Below the pieces are notes generated by a model, which was not told the DNA's origin, searched no databases, and was given only the letters and a program-made list of their open reading frames with translations. From Clostridia bacterium (GTDB lineage: Bacteria > Bacillota > Clostridia > Christensenellales > Aristaeellaceae): 32,616 nucleotides of DNA. The stretch spans positions 1-32,616 of the forward strand of contig JAFYQB010000027.1 in the NCBI GenBank assembly GCA_017547285.1. Direction: 5' to 3'. Positions 7,315 to 15,971 of the stretch are shown piece by piece (positions within the stretch are counted from its first letter, which is position 1; every line of letters begins with the position of its first letter). The translations under genes and the position numbers were made by a program.

Positions 7315-8514
7315 ATGCACAAAAGATGGGTGCTTGTAATGGCGCTGGCACTGCTTCTGTCAGCGGGCACGGCTCTGGCCGAACGGGCGCAGGATATTAC
7401 GCAGCTGTGCCTGTACAATGGCAGCAAGGGCGCCAGCATCAAGGATGACAGCTACCGCACCGTTTGGGAAAGCACGCGCAAAAACGGTATCCATGCGCTG
7501 GAAATTTCAGCCCCGGAAGGTCAGACAATCGGCGGTCTTCTGATCCGCTGGCGCACATGGCCGCTTGCGCTTGCTGTAGAAACGCAGAATGAAAACGGCG
7601 TATGGCAGTCTGTCGGCAACTGTGAAGCCGATTTTCTGGCGCAGTATATCCCGGTGGACGGGCTTCCTGCCGTGCGGCTTTGGGATGCAGGCAATGCCGG
7701 CAATACCAAATTGCAGATCAGTTCCATCACGGTTCTGACGCCCGGTGAAGCGCCGGCGGATTTTCAAATATGGCAAAAGCCATCCGACAAGGTGGACCTG
7801 ATGATGCTGGCCGCCCATCCGGATGACGAGGTGCTGTGGTTTGGCGGCATGCTGCCGGAATATGCGGGGCAACATCAAAAAGAGGTGCTGGTGGTCAATA
7901 CCTCCTACGCGCGTGAAGACCGCCGTCTGGAACTGCTGGACTGCCTGTGGACCTGCGGCGTGAAAACGTATCCCGTGTTTCTGGCCTATCCGGATGTGTG
8001 TACCAATCAGCGGGACAGGGTGCTGGAACGCTGGGAATGGGACAGCCTTTTGGGCGATGTGGTATCCCTCTACCGCAGGCACAGGCCTGATGTTGTGGTG
8101 CTTCATGATGAAAACGGCGAATACGGCCATGGCGTGCACCGTGTGATCTCCGAGGCCGGGCGTGCGGCGGCGGAGGCGGCGGCTGATCCGGAAAGCTATC
8201 CCAGAAGCGCAGAAAGCGAAGGGACATGGTACGTGCCCAAGGTGTACATGCATTTGTACCCTGAAAATGCCATTCAGCTGAACTGGCATACACCGCTGGC
8301 ACGTTTTGACGGCCAAACCGCTTATGAAATCGCTGAACAGGCATTCCTCTGTCACCGATCCCAGCTGAACGACTGGAATATGCAAAACGGCATGGAATAC
8401 GATAACAGCCTCTTCGGTCTGTGGCGAAGTGCGGTAGGAGACGATATGGCAAAAGATGATCTGTTTGAAAACATTGGAACGGCACAGGCCGCTGAGAACG
8501 CAAAGCAGCCTTGA
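7315..8514 (+). CDS. Secreted PIG-L (LmbE-like) family deacetylase
   Basis: A 399-residue exported protein. Residues 1-22 form a signal peptide (KRWVLVMALALLLSAG, AxA site near ALA). Residues 25-150 look like a beta-rich ligand-binding domain without a known motif. From residue 160 a PIG-L domain begins with LAAHPDDEVLWFGG, which holds the AHPDDE zinc motif (167-172), and GHGVHR at 271-276 supplies the third histidine. PIG-L enzymes remove N-acetyl groups from GlcNAc-containing glycans or small thiol precursors. Export and an extra N-terminal domain suggest an extracellular glycan substrate (inference). The ATG at 7315 has CAGGAGA eight bases upstream. Confidence 0.78.
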   Translation: MHKRWVLVMALALLLSAGTALAERAQDITQLCLYNGSKGASIKDDSYRTVWESTRKNGIHALEISAPEGQTIGGLLIRWRTWPLALAVETQNENGVWQSVGNCEADFLAQYIPVDGLPAVRLWDAGNAGNTKLQISSITVLTPGEAPADFQIWQKPSDKVDLMMLAAHPDDEVLWFGGMLPEYAGQHQKEVLVVNTSYAREDRRLELLDCLWTCGVKTYPVFLAYPDVCTNQRDRVLERWEWDSLLGDVVSLYRRHRPDVVVLHDENGEYGHGVHRVISEAGRAAAEAAADPESYPRSAESEGTWYVPKVYMHLYPENAIQLNWHTPLARFDGQTAYEIAEQAFLCHRSQLNDWNMQNGMEYDNSLFGLWRSAVGDDMAKDDLFENIGTAQAAENAKQP

Positions 8515-8610
8515 AATGGAAAAATGCAAGGGTTTTCGCTTTGTGTGCGGGATCAGGAAGCCGAATCCATGGCCGCTGGAGGTTTTCGGTACATTGTCAT
8601 AAGAAAACCT

Positions 8611-8638
8611 TTGCAAATTGGTCTAAATCAGGTATAAT
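8611..8638 (+). promoter_or_regulatory. Promoter of the orphan binding protein gene
   Basis: TTGCAA at 8611-8616, a 16-base spacer and TATAAT at 8633-8638. The leader contains a small hairpin, TGTGCA (8650-8655) with TGCACA (8663-8668), upstream of the GGAGG site. Confidence 0.65.
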
Positions 8639-8695
8639 AAAAAGACAACTGTGCACTTTTTTTGCACACTATTTTATTGGCATGGAGGAAGTTAT

Positions 8696-10198
8696 ATGTT
8701 CCGACGCATTCTTGGTCTGCTGATAAGCCTGATGCTGGCGCTGCTTCCGGCGCTGGGTCTGGCACAGACCACCTTTACCATGGCGGGTTTTGATGGGGAA
8801 GGGAGCACCCGCGACTGGGCGACCAACGGCTTTTTTACCCGTATGGAGGCCCGCACGGGTCTGAACTTTACGTTCCAGCAATATAATGCGGGCGACAAGT
8901 GGCAGACGGCCAAGAACGCCATGTTTGCCGACGGCGCGGAAATGCCGGACGTGCTGTTCAAAGCTGCGCTCACCACGGATGAACTGATCCGCTATACCGA
9001 CAGCGGCAAGCTGATCGACCTGCTGCCGCTGCTGGAAGAAAACGCCCCCAACCTGTGGGCGCTTCTGCAGGCCAATCCGGACTGGCTCAAGGCCATCACC
9101 CTGCCCAGCGGCAAGGTGGGTGCGCTGCCGGCCATTCAGGAACTGGCGCCTCAGAACGCCATGTGGATCAACCGCACCTGGCTGGAAGAGCTGAAACTTG
9201 AAATGCCCACCGATATGGAAAGCCTGCGCAAGGTGCTGACTGCTTTCCGTGACCGCGATCCCAACAAGAATGGCAAGAATGACGAAATCCCCATGCTGTT
9301 TCTGGGACCGTGGGAGCTCAAGTTCTTCAGCCATGCATGGGGTGTGGCAGCCAATGACTACAATATTTATCTGGACGATGCCGGTAAGGTGCAGTACTGG
9401 CCGCAGGATGAACGATTCTTTGATATGATCGAAACCCTGCGCGGGCTGTATGCCGACGGTCTGCTGGATCCCGATGGCTTTGTAACGGCGGATGCTCTCC
9501 GACGGGTGACCGATGCCGAAGCCGCTGTCACTTACGGCGCCTTCTTTGCGCCTTCTGCCGTCACGCTGCTCACCTATACCAGCGGTGCGGAGAACTACAC
9601 GGTCATGGGCCCCTTTGAATACGAAGGCAAAAAAATCTACCGCGATCTGATCGGCAATATCACCCGCGGCACTTTTGCCATCACCTCTGCCTGTGAAGAT
9701 CCTGCCGCGCTGCTTCGGTGGGTGGATGTTCTGTATGCCGAGGAAGGTGCGATCGCAGCTCTGGCGGGCGATCAGGATGTGAACTACTACTTCCGCGAAG
9801 ACGGTTCCTGGGACTGGGTAGGCGGCGCCGAGGCGCTGGGCATGACCGGCCTGACGCAGCTGACCATCTATGATACCGGCGATATGCCGTGGCTGTTCCC
9901 GCTTTCCTTCAACAATCGTTACTATGAGGAAGACGTGGGCCGCATGAACGAGGAACTGGCCAAACTGACCGCTTGTGCCGTTCAGCCCTTCCCCACCTAT
10001 ACGCTTACCAATGAGGAAAACGCATATGTGGGTCAGCTGCAGCACGAACTGGGCCGCTATGTGGATGAAACGCTGGCGCGCATGGTGCTGGGTGAAACTT
10101 CCATCAGCGAAGAAACCAGAGCCGAATTTTTGGCGGGTCTGGAAGAACGCGGCGTTAACGATATGATCACCTTCTGGCAGAAAATTGCCGACCGATAA
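8696..10198 (+). CDS. Extracellular solute-binding protein (sugar ABC transporter type, orphan)
   Basis: A 500-residue family-1 type binding protein. The ATG at 8696 follows GGAGG and opens a clear signal peptide (FRRILGLLISLMLALLPALG, cleavage near LAQ) with no lipobox cysteine, unlike most Gram-positive binding proteins. The mature part has DRDPNKNGKNDEIP near residue 180, the calcium-loop-like segment common in LipO/YtcQ-type proteins, and ends in a helix-rich tail (LAGLEERGVNDMITFWQKIAD). No permease gene is adjacent; a transporter of the same class lies 20 kb away on the other strand. It is 46 bases upstream of a galactokinase-family gene, suggesting co-transcription. Confidence 0.8.
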   Translation: MFRRILGLLISLMLALLPALGLAQTTFTMAGFDGEGSTRDWATNGFFTRMEARTGLNFTFQQYNAGDKWQTAKNAMFADGAEMPDVLFKAALTTDELIRYTDSGKLIDLLPLLEENAPNLWALLQANPDWLKAITLPSGKVGALPAIQELAPQNAMWINRTWLEELKLEMPTDMESLRKVLTAFRDRDPNKNGKNDEIPMLFLGPWELKFFSHAWGVAANDYNIYLDDAGKVQYWPQDERFFDMIETLRGLYADGLLDPDGFVTADALRRVTDAEAAVTYGAFFAPSAVTLLTYTSGAENYTVMGPFEYEGKKIYRDLIGNITRGTFAITSACEDPAALLRWVDVLYAEEGAIAALAGDQDVNYYFREDGSWDWVGGAEALGMTGLTQLTIYDTGDMPWLFPLSFNNRYYEEDVGRMNEELAKLTACAVQPFPTYTLTNEENAYVGQLQHELGRYVDETLARMVLGETSISEETRAEFLAGLEERGVNDMITFWQKIADR

Positions 10199-10244
10199 CC
10201 TCAACGCACATACGACATTACTGAAATAAAGGATGGGATGAACG

Positions 10245-11540
10245 ATGAACAAGTATGCTCAGATGATCAGCCAGCTCAAGACTCCCGAAGTCATCAAGCA
10301 GCTCACCTACATCTACGGCCAGCGCGAAGGCATGCTGGTCAGTCAGACTGCCCGTTATACCCGTATGCTCAAGCGTCATGAGGAGATCTTTAACAATTCC
10401 GAGAACCTGCTCATGATCAGTGCTCCCGGCCGTACCGAGATCGGTGGCAACCACACCGACCACAACCGCGGCAAGGTGCTGGCGGCTGCGGTCAATCTGG
10501 ATACGCTGGCGGCGGTCACTCCCCGAAACGACAGCATCGTCAACATTCACTCTGAAGGCTATGCGCCTATGTGCGTTGACCTGAACGAGCTGGACGCTGT
10601 GGAAGCTGAAAAAGGCACCACCGCTGCGCTGGTGCGCGGCGTGGCCAGCAAGCTCAAGGAAGAGGGCTATGCCATCGGCGGTTTTGACGCTGTGATGACC
10701 TCCACCGTGCGCGGCGGCAGCGGCCTGAGCAGCTCCGCAGCCGTGGAAGTGCTGCTGTGCGCTATTTTTGATGAACTGTACAACGGCGGCAATGCGCTGG
10801 ACGCCAAGCAGCGCGCCCGCATCTCCCAGTATGCCGAGAACGTGTACTTCGGCAAGCCCTGCGGCATGCTGGACCAGATGGCCAGCTCTCTGGGCGGTCT
10901 GGCCTACATGGACTTCAAGGAGGATGATCCCCAGCTGCAGGCCGTTTCCTACGACTTTGCCGCCAAGGGATATGCGCTGGTGGTGGTCAACACCGGCGGA
11001 AGCCATGACGATCTGACCGATGATTACGCCGCCGTGCCTGCTGAAATGCGTGCCGTGGCCAATTTCTTCGGTGAAAGCAGCCTGCGCCGCGTGCTGCCTG
11101 AGAATTTCATGAAGGGCATTCCCCAGCTGCGCAAGGCGCTGGACTTCCCTCATGCCGACCGCGCGATCCTGCGCGCTGCCCACTACTTTGCCGAGAACCG
11201 CCGCGTGACCGAGCAGGTTGACGCCCTCAAGAACGATGATCTGCAGGCTTTCTTCCAGCTGATCATCGCCAGCGGCCGTTCCAGCTATTGCTACCTGCAG
11301 AATATCTTTGCCAGGAGCGAACGTCAGGAACTGTCCCTGGGCCTGATGCTGGGCGAACAAAAACTGAGCGGCATCGGCGCGTGGCGCGTGCATGGCGGCG
11401 GCTTTGCCGGCACCACCCTCAATTTTGTGCCCCTCAAGAATCTGGACAGCTTTGTTTCTGAGATGGAAGCTGTCTTCGGCGAGCGCAGCTGCAATATCAT
11501 TGATATTCGTCCCGTAGGCCCCGCCTGTGTGAAGCTGTAA
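10245..11540 (+). CDS. galK: Galactokinase-family GHMP sugar kinase
   Basis: A 431-residue GHMP kinase. The substrate-binding signature is APGRTEIGGNHTDHNRG (about residues 60-76), the ATP loop is VRGGSGLSSSAAVEVLL (about 151-167), and the third motif is GAWRVHGGGFAGTTL near residue 380. Galactokinase phosphorylates galactose at C1 in the Leloir pathway. The protein is about 40 residues longer than the E. coli enzyme because of its N-terminus, and the usual partners galT and galE are not adjacent, so a related sugar such as an N-acetylhexosamine is possible. It follows the binding-protein gene by 46 bases and carries its own weak GGATGG site. Confidence 0.8.
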   Translation: MNKYAQMISQLKTPEVIKQLTYIYGQREGMLVSQTARYTRMLKRHEEIFNNSENLLMISAPGRTEIGGNHTDHNRGKVLAAAVNLDTLAAVTPRNDSIVNIHSEGYAPMCVDLNELDAVEAEKGTTAALVRGVASKLKEEGYAIGGFDAVMTSTVRGGSGLSSSAAVEVLLCAIFDELYNGGNALDAKQRARISQYAENVYFGKPCGMLDQMASSLGGLAYMDFKEDDPQLQAVSYDFAAKGYALVVVNTGGSHDDLTDDYAAVPAEMRAVANFFGESSLRRVLPENFMKGIPQLRKALDFPHADRAILRAAHYFAENRRVTEQVDALKNDDLQAFFQLIIASGRSSYCYLQNIFARSERQELSLGLMLGEQKLSGIGAWRVHGGGFAGTTLNFVPLKNLDSFVSEMEAVFGERSCNIIDIRPVGPACVKL

Positions 11541-11561
11541 GGGAGGACGACGGAGACGCAA

Positions 11562-11684
11562 GGAGGCTCCGCCTCCCTGCTGACACAAGTAACCTGGTAA
11601 AACCTTTGACCGCGCATTGCACGGTCAATATGCGGGGTGCAGGGGACTCGGTCCCCTGCCGGGGTCAAGGGGCGGAGCTCCTTG
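11562..11684 (-). repeat. Dispersed multi-hairpin intergenic repeat, copy C
   Basis: It fills the 165-base gap between galK and deoB. The palindromes are GGAGGC/GCCTCC (11562-11576), H2 11606-11628 (TTGACCG...CGGTCAA with one C-A mismatch), H1 11639-11659 (GCAGGGGAC, TCG loop, GTCCCCTGC) and H0-like 11666-11684 (CAAGGGGC...GCTCCTTG). The order H2, GCGGGGT link, H1 matches copies A and B on the same strand, but here the flanking genes read rightward, so its orientation relative to the preceding gene is opposite. It covers the deoB leader. Confidence 0.6.
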
Positions 11685-11705
11685 CATCCCCCCAATGGAG
11701 GGCTT

Positions 11706-12866
11706 ATGAAACGAATTTTCTGGATCGTGCTGGACAGTGTGGGCGCAGGTGCGCTGCCGGATGCAGCGCAGTACGGCGATGCCGGCGCCAACACGCTGGG
11801 ACACATCATTGAGAGGGAACAGCCCCAACTGCCCAATATGGAAAAAATGGGTCTGGGACTGATTCCCAATGTGGGCGGAAAACTGCCTGAGAACGGTGCG
11901 GGCGCATACGGCCGCGCTGCGGAACTTTCCGCCGGCAAGGATACCACCACCGGTCACTGGGAACTGACCGGCCTCAAACTGGAAAAGCCTTTCCCGCTCT
12001 ATCCCAACGGCTTCCCGCCTGAGGTGATCGGCGCGTTTGAAAAGGCCATTGGAACTAAAACGCTGGGCAACTACCCGGCCAGCGGCACGGCCATTCTGGA
12101 TGAACTGGGCGAGGAGCACATGAAGACGGGTTATCCCATCGTGTACACCTCCGGCGACAGCGTGTTCCAGATCGCCTGCCATGAGGATGTCTACCCGGTG
12201 GAAAAGCTGTACGAAATGTGCCAGACTGCACGCGACCTTCTGGTGGGCGAACACTGCGTGGGCCGCGTGATCGCCCGTCCGTTTGTAGGCACGGGCAAGG
12301 GCGCTTTCCAGCGCACGCTGCACCGCCGCGACTATTCCGTGGAGCCCTTTGGCCGCACTGTGCTGGATGCGCTCAAGGACAAGGGCGTCTTCACCATGGG
12401 CATCGGCAAGATCGAGGATATCTTCTGCATGCAGGGTTTGTGCGAAAGCGATCATGCAGCTGGCAATCCCAACTGTGTGGATGCACTGCTCAAGGTGATG
12501 AAGCGCGATTTTGAGGGACTGGTATTCGTCAATCTGGTAGACTTTGACAGCGTCTACGGCCACCGCCGCGACGTAAAGGGGTACGCCGGTGCGCTGGAGT
12601 ATTTTGATCAGCGGCTTGACGAAATCAAGGCTTTGATGACGGAGGATGATCTGCTGATTATCACCGCCGACCACGGCTGCGACCCTGTGCATACCGGCAC
12701 GGATCACACCCGCGAATATGTGCCTGTGCTTTGCTGGAACCCTGGCATGACGAAGCTCACTGATCTGGGCACACGGAAATCCTATGCGGATATTGCCGCT
12801 ACTATCGCCGAAATTTTTGGTTGTGAAGAGCGTTTCAATGCAGAATCCTTCGCCAATCTGCTGTAA
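11706..12866 (+). CDS. deoB: Phosphopentomutase
   Basis: A 386-residue alkaline-phosphatase-superfamily mutase that interconverts ribose (or deoxyribose) 1- and 5-phosphates in nucleoside breakdown. Motifs visible are the N-terminal metal site VLDSVGAGALPDA, the phospho-acceptor region KDTTTGHWELTG (acceptor threonine in TTTGHWE), and the C-terminal metal ligands in ITADHGCDPVHTGTDHTREYVP. Length matches the family. The start at 11706 follows GGAGG. With punA 17 bases downstream it forms the usual salvage pair: the phosphorylase makes ribose 1-phosphate, which this enzyme passes to the pentose phosphate pathway. Confidence 0.95.
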   Translation: MKRIFWIVLDSVGAGALPDAAQYGDAGANTLGHIIEREQPQLPNMEKMGLGLIPNVGGKLPENGAGAYGRAAELSAGKDTTTGHWELTGLKLEKPFPLYPNGFPPEVIGAFEKAIGTKTLGNYPASGTAILDELGEEHMKTGYPIVYTSGDSVFQIACHEDVYPVEKLYEMCQTARDLLVGEHCVGRVIARPFVGTGKGAFQRTLHRRDYSVEPFGRTVLDALKDKGVFTMGIGKIEDIFCMQGLCESDHAAGNPNCVDALLKVMKRDFEGLVFVNLVDFDSVYGHRRDVKGYAGALEYFDQRLDEIKALMTEDDLLIITADHGCDPVHTGTDHTREYVPVLCWNPGMTKLTDLGTRKSYADIAATIAEIFGCEERFNAESFANLL

Positions 12867-12883
12867 TACGGAAAGGAAGAAAT

Positions 12884-13711
12884 ATGATGGACGTTAAGGC
12901 TTACATGGAAAAGATCAATACCGCCGCCGCCGCGATTGAGGCTGTTTGCGGCAAGGCGGATATCGCTGTTGTACTGGGCAGCGGTCTGGGCGGCTATGTG
13001 GACGCGCTGCAGGATGCCAAGTCGATTCCCTACGCTGAGATCCCCGGTTTCCCCGTATCCACCGTGCCCGGCCATGCCGGCTGCTGGTGGGTAGGCACCC
13101 TGCACGGCAAGCGCGTGTACATGATGCAGGGCCGCTTCCACTCCTACGAAGGTTATGACCAGTGGACCGTCACCCTGCCCATCCGCGTGATGGCCAAGCT
13201 GGGCGTCAAAACGGTTGTGCTCACCAATGCTTCCGGCGGCGTGAACACCTCCTTCGAGCCCGGTGACCTGATGCTGATCACCGACTGCATCAACTTCTCC
13301 GGCAAGAACCCCCTCACCGGCCCCAACCTGGACGAGTTTGGTCCCCGTTTCCCCGACATGAGCCGTGCTTACGATCGTGATCTGCAGAAGCTGGCTGTGG
13401 ATACTGCCGAAAAGCTGGGCATCAAGCTGCAGCAGGGCGTGTACTGCTGGTTCAACGGCCCCTGCTTTGAGTCTCCTGCGGAGATCCGCATGGCCCGCAT
13501 CATCGGCGCTGACGCCGTTGGCATGTCCACCGTGCCCGAAACCATCGTTGCCCGTCACTGCGGCATCAGCGTGCTGGGCCTGAGCTGCATCACCAACATG
13601 GCTGCCGGCATTCTGGATCAGCCCCTCAACCACGAGGAAGTTATGGAAACCGGCGAGCGCGTGAAGGATACCTTCCGCAAGCTGGTAGACGGCGTGATCG
13701 AAGCCATGTAA
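12884..13711 (+). CDS. punA: Purine-nucleoside phosphorylase
   Basis: A 275-residue trimeric-type (PNP/MTAP family) purine nucleoside phosphorylase, which splits inosine and guanosine to base and ribose 1-phosphate. Motifs are VLGSGLGGYVD (residues 26-36), the GRFHSYEGY stretch, LTNASGGVN near residue 115 and GADAVGMSTVPETIVARHCG near 210. Two adjacent ATG codons (12884 and 12887) follow GGAAAGGAAG; the first is given. It forms an operon with deoB. The order deoB-punA-dacF is also found in Bacillus, which supports both names. Confidence 0.94.
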   Translation: MMDVKAYMEKINTAAAAIEAVCGKADIAVVLGSGLGGYVDALQDAKSIPYAEIPGFPVSTVPGHAGCWWVGTLHGKRVYMMQGRFHSYEGYDQWTVTLPIRVMAKLGVKTVVLTNASGGVNTSFEPGDLMLITDCINFSGKNPLTGPNLDEFGPRFPDMSRAYDRDLQKLAVDTAEKLGIKLQQGVYCWFNGPCFESPAEIRMARIIGADAVGMSTVPETIVARHCGISVLGLSCITNMAAGILDQPLNHEEVMETGERVKDTFRKLVDGVIEAM

Positions 13712-13753
13712 AAATCGATGCGCCTGCATCGACGGCAACTCTGATTCTTTTTC

Positions 13754-13810
13754 ACTCCTTCCCTGCGTATGCTGTTACAAAGGACAGCCCGTGCAGGGAA
13801 GGAGTTTTTG
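13754..13810 (+). promoter_or_regulatory. Long hairpin that sequesters the dacF ribosome binding site
   Basis: CTCCTTCCCTGC (13755-13766) is the exact complement of GCAGGGAAGGAG (13793-13804), with an inner stem GCTGT/ACAGC (13771-13775, 13784-13788). The stem is followed at once by TTTTTG and the dacF ATG at 13812. The right arm contains the only Shine-Dalgarno of dacF (GGAAGGAG). The structure reads both as an intrinsic terminator for the deoB-punA transcript and as a lid on dacF translation. A smaller hairpin, TCGATGC/GCATCGA, lies at 13715-13732 just after punA. Confidence 0.65.
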
Positions 13811-13811
13811 T

Positions 13812-14963
13812 ATGCTGAAAAAATGGTTTTGTTTGTGGCTTGTGATGCTGCTGTGCGCGGGATGCGCCTGCGCTGCACCGCTGGAAACGGACGTGCCCAT
13901 TGAACTGACCAGCCCCAGCGCCATGCTGGTGGAAGCTGAAACCGGGACCGTCATCTTTGAAAAAGGGGCGGATGAACGCCGTCAGGTGGCCAGCGTGACC
14001 AAGCTGATGACGCTGCTCATCTGTCTGGAAAAACTGGAGGCGGGGGAGATCAGCCTGAAGGATCAGGTAACTGTCAGCCCGGAAGCTGCCGGGCAGATCG
14101 GCAGTCAGGCGCTGCTGGATGCGCATGCTGCCTATTCGCTGGAAACGCTTTTGCACGCCACGATCATCGCCAGTGCAAACGATGCAGCCTGTGCCCTTGC
14201 CGAGCATATGGCAGGTACGGAAGGCGCCTTTGCAGAGCTGATGAACGCCCGTGCGCAGGAACTGGGCATGGAAAATACCTTCTACACCAACAGCACCGGC
14301 CTGCCGGACAGCGCCCAGTACACCACCGCGCGCGATGTCGCTGTGCTGGCCAGCGAAGTGTGCAAACATCCGCTGTATTTTGAGCATGCCAGCGTATGGA
14401 TGGATACGCTTACCCATCCCAGCGGACGTACCACCGACCTGACCAACACCAATCGTCTTGTGCGCTTTTACGATGGATGCGATGGCCTGAAAACCGGCAG
14501 CGCGGATGTATCAAAGTACTGCCTTGTTTCCACTGCGCAGAAAAACGGCCTGCGCCTGATTGCTGTGGTACTGGGTACGCCGGTCAGCCAGACGCGCTTT
14601 GACGAGGCGCGCGCCATGATGGATTACGGCTTTGCCAGCTATAAACGTGTCGCGCTTCTGCAGTCTGGCGACCGGCTGGGCAAAACCGTACGCGTGCGAA
14701 TGGGCATGCAGGATGAACTGGAAGCGGCTGCCGGGAACGGTGTGAGCATGCTCATCCGCCCCGGACAGGAAAAGCAGCTTTCGCTGGAGGTGGAACTGTC
14801 GGAGGAAGTGAATGCGCCTGTCAGGCAGGGCGATACGCTGGGGGTGGTGCGCGTGCTGATGAATGGCGAGATCATTGCCAAACTGCCCGCCGTTGCCAGT
14901 GAGGATGTAGGCATGCCGGGCCTGCTGGAAGGGTTTGTGCGGCTGTTTGCGAACTGGAGATAA
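13812..14963 (+). CDS. dacF: D-alanyl-D-alanine carboxypeptidase, DacF type
   Basis: A 383-residue penicillin-binding protein of the low-molecular-mass class that trims the terminal D-alanine from peptidoglycan pentapeptides. The catalytic motifs are all present: SVTK (S61, K64), SAN (S121-N123) and KTG (227-229). Residues 1-22 form an export signal; CAGC near residue 18 resembles a lipobox only weakly. A C-terminal beta domain covers roughly residues 285-370. The ATG at 13812 is chosen because the export signal starts there. Its ribosome binding site is buried in the preceding hairpin. The deoB-punA-dacF order recalls the Bacillus drm-pupG-dacF group. Confidence 0.9.
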   Translation: MLKKWFCLWLVMLLCAGCACAAPLETDVPIELTSPSAMLVEAETGTVIFEKGADERRQVASVTKLMTLLICLEKLEAGEISLKDQVTVSPEAAGQIGSQALLDAHAAYSLETLLHATIIASANDAACALAEHMAGTEGAFAELMNARAQELGMENTFYTNSTGLPDSAQYTTARDVAVLASEVCKHPLYFEHASVWMDTLTHPSGRTTDLTNTNRLVRFYDGCDGLKTGSADVSKYCLVSTAQKNGLRLIAVVLGTPVSQTRFDEARAMMDYGFASYKRVALLQSGDRLGKTVRVRMGMQDELEAAAGNGVSMLIRPGQEKQLSLEVELSEEVNAPVRQGDTLGVVRVLMNGEIIAKLPAVASEDVGMPGLLEGFVRLFANWR

Positions 14964-15170
14964 ACAGGAATAAATGGTTAACTGCCAAGGGCGGAATGCG
15001 TTTCCTCTGCGGGGCGGGACCGATTCCGCCCTCGCGTTCCGCGTTACATTTAATGGACCCGAAGGGAGAAAACGCACAAACGAGCCGGAGACCCTCGCAA
15101 ATTCCCCGTTTTTCGGCAGGAAAACACCGGATTGGTGTTGAACTGTTTATGAAACGGAGGTTGACAATCT
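14964..15170 (+). promoter_or_regulatory. 207-base leader region before etfB with hairpins
   Basis: No gene is seen. It holds a perfect 9-bp inverted repeat, GGGCGGAAT (14989-14997) with ATTCCGCCC (15023-15031), and a smaller hairpin, AACACC (15123-15128) with GGTGTT (15134-15139), just before the GGAGG site (15156-15160) of etfB. I find no convincing -35/-10 pair, so the promoter is unplaced. Confidence 0.4.
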
Positions 15171-15959
15171 ATGAATATTTTCGTGTGCATTAAACAGGTT
15201 CCGTCTACCAATAAGGTGCAGGTGGATGAAAAAACCGGCGTGCTCAAGCGCGACGGCATTGCCAGCAAAATGAATCCTTATGATCTGTATGCGCTGGAAA
15301 CAGCGCTTCGTTTGCGTGAAAAAAACGGGGGCAAAGTGGTTGTTGGTACCATGGGCCCGCCGCAGGCGTAGGCTGTGGTGAAGGAAGCCTATATGATGGG
15401 TGCGGACGACGGCTATGTGTTCAGCGACCGCCGTCTTGGCGGCGCGGATGTGCTGGCCACCAGCTATACGCTTTCTCAGGCCATTCAGAGCGTGGGCGAT
15501 TTTGACCTGATCCTGTGCGGCAAGCAGACCACCGACGGCGATACCGCGCAGGTTGGTCCGGCCATTGCCGAACATCTGGGCATTCCTCATGCTGCATGGG
15601 TGAGCAAGCTGGAAGTGGAAGGCGACGGCGTAAACGCCGAGCAGCAGCTGCAGGACGTGATCGAAACCGTGCATATGCCCTTCCCGTGCCTGGTGACGGT
15701 GGAGCAGGATATTCATGTTCCGCGTCTTCCCAGCCTCAAAACCGCCCGCGAGATTGGGGACAAGCCCGTGCATATTCAGGGCCTGGATACCTTCCTGGAT
15801 ACCGATCCCAACCACTACGGCCTGACCGGCAGCCCTACGCAGGTAGAGCGCATCTTCCCTCCGGCCAATGATGTGGAGCATGAGGTTTGGGAAGGCGAAG
15901 ACAGCGCGGACTTGTCCGAAAAACTGCTGGATACCCTCAAAAAGTGGAAGTTTGTGTAA
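15171..15959 (+). pseudogene. etfB: Electron transfer flavoprotein beta subunit, interrupted by an in-frame TAG
   Basis: The frame encodes a full-length EtfB (262 codons) except that codon 67 (15369-15371) is TAG. The N-terminal part ([24 protein letters not shown]) and the part after the stop (KEAYMMGADDGYVFSD, ILCGKQTTDGDTAQVGPAIAEHLGIP, the EtfB signature) are both well conserved and in the same frame. In the family the stop falls at the glutamate of the GPPQAE motif, so a single GAG to TAG change explains it. A GTG at 15375 could restart translation, but without its own ribosome binding site and without the first AMP/FAD-domain strands. Either the gene is recently broken, the base is a sequencing error, or the codon is read through. 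EtfB pairs with EtfA to carry electrons for the lactate dehydrogenase encoded downstream. Confidence 0.85.
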
Positions 15960-15971
15960 GGAGGCGCGACC

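Noticed and set aside
15369..15371. Pyrrolysine or selenocysteine recoding at the etfB stop
   Set aside because: The codon is not TGA, the family has glutamate here rather than a functional lysine or cysteine, and no insertion element or recoding gene is visible nearby.
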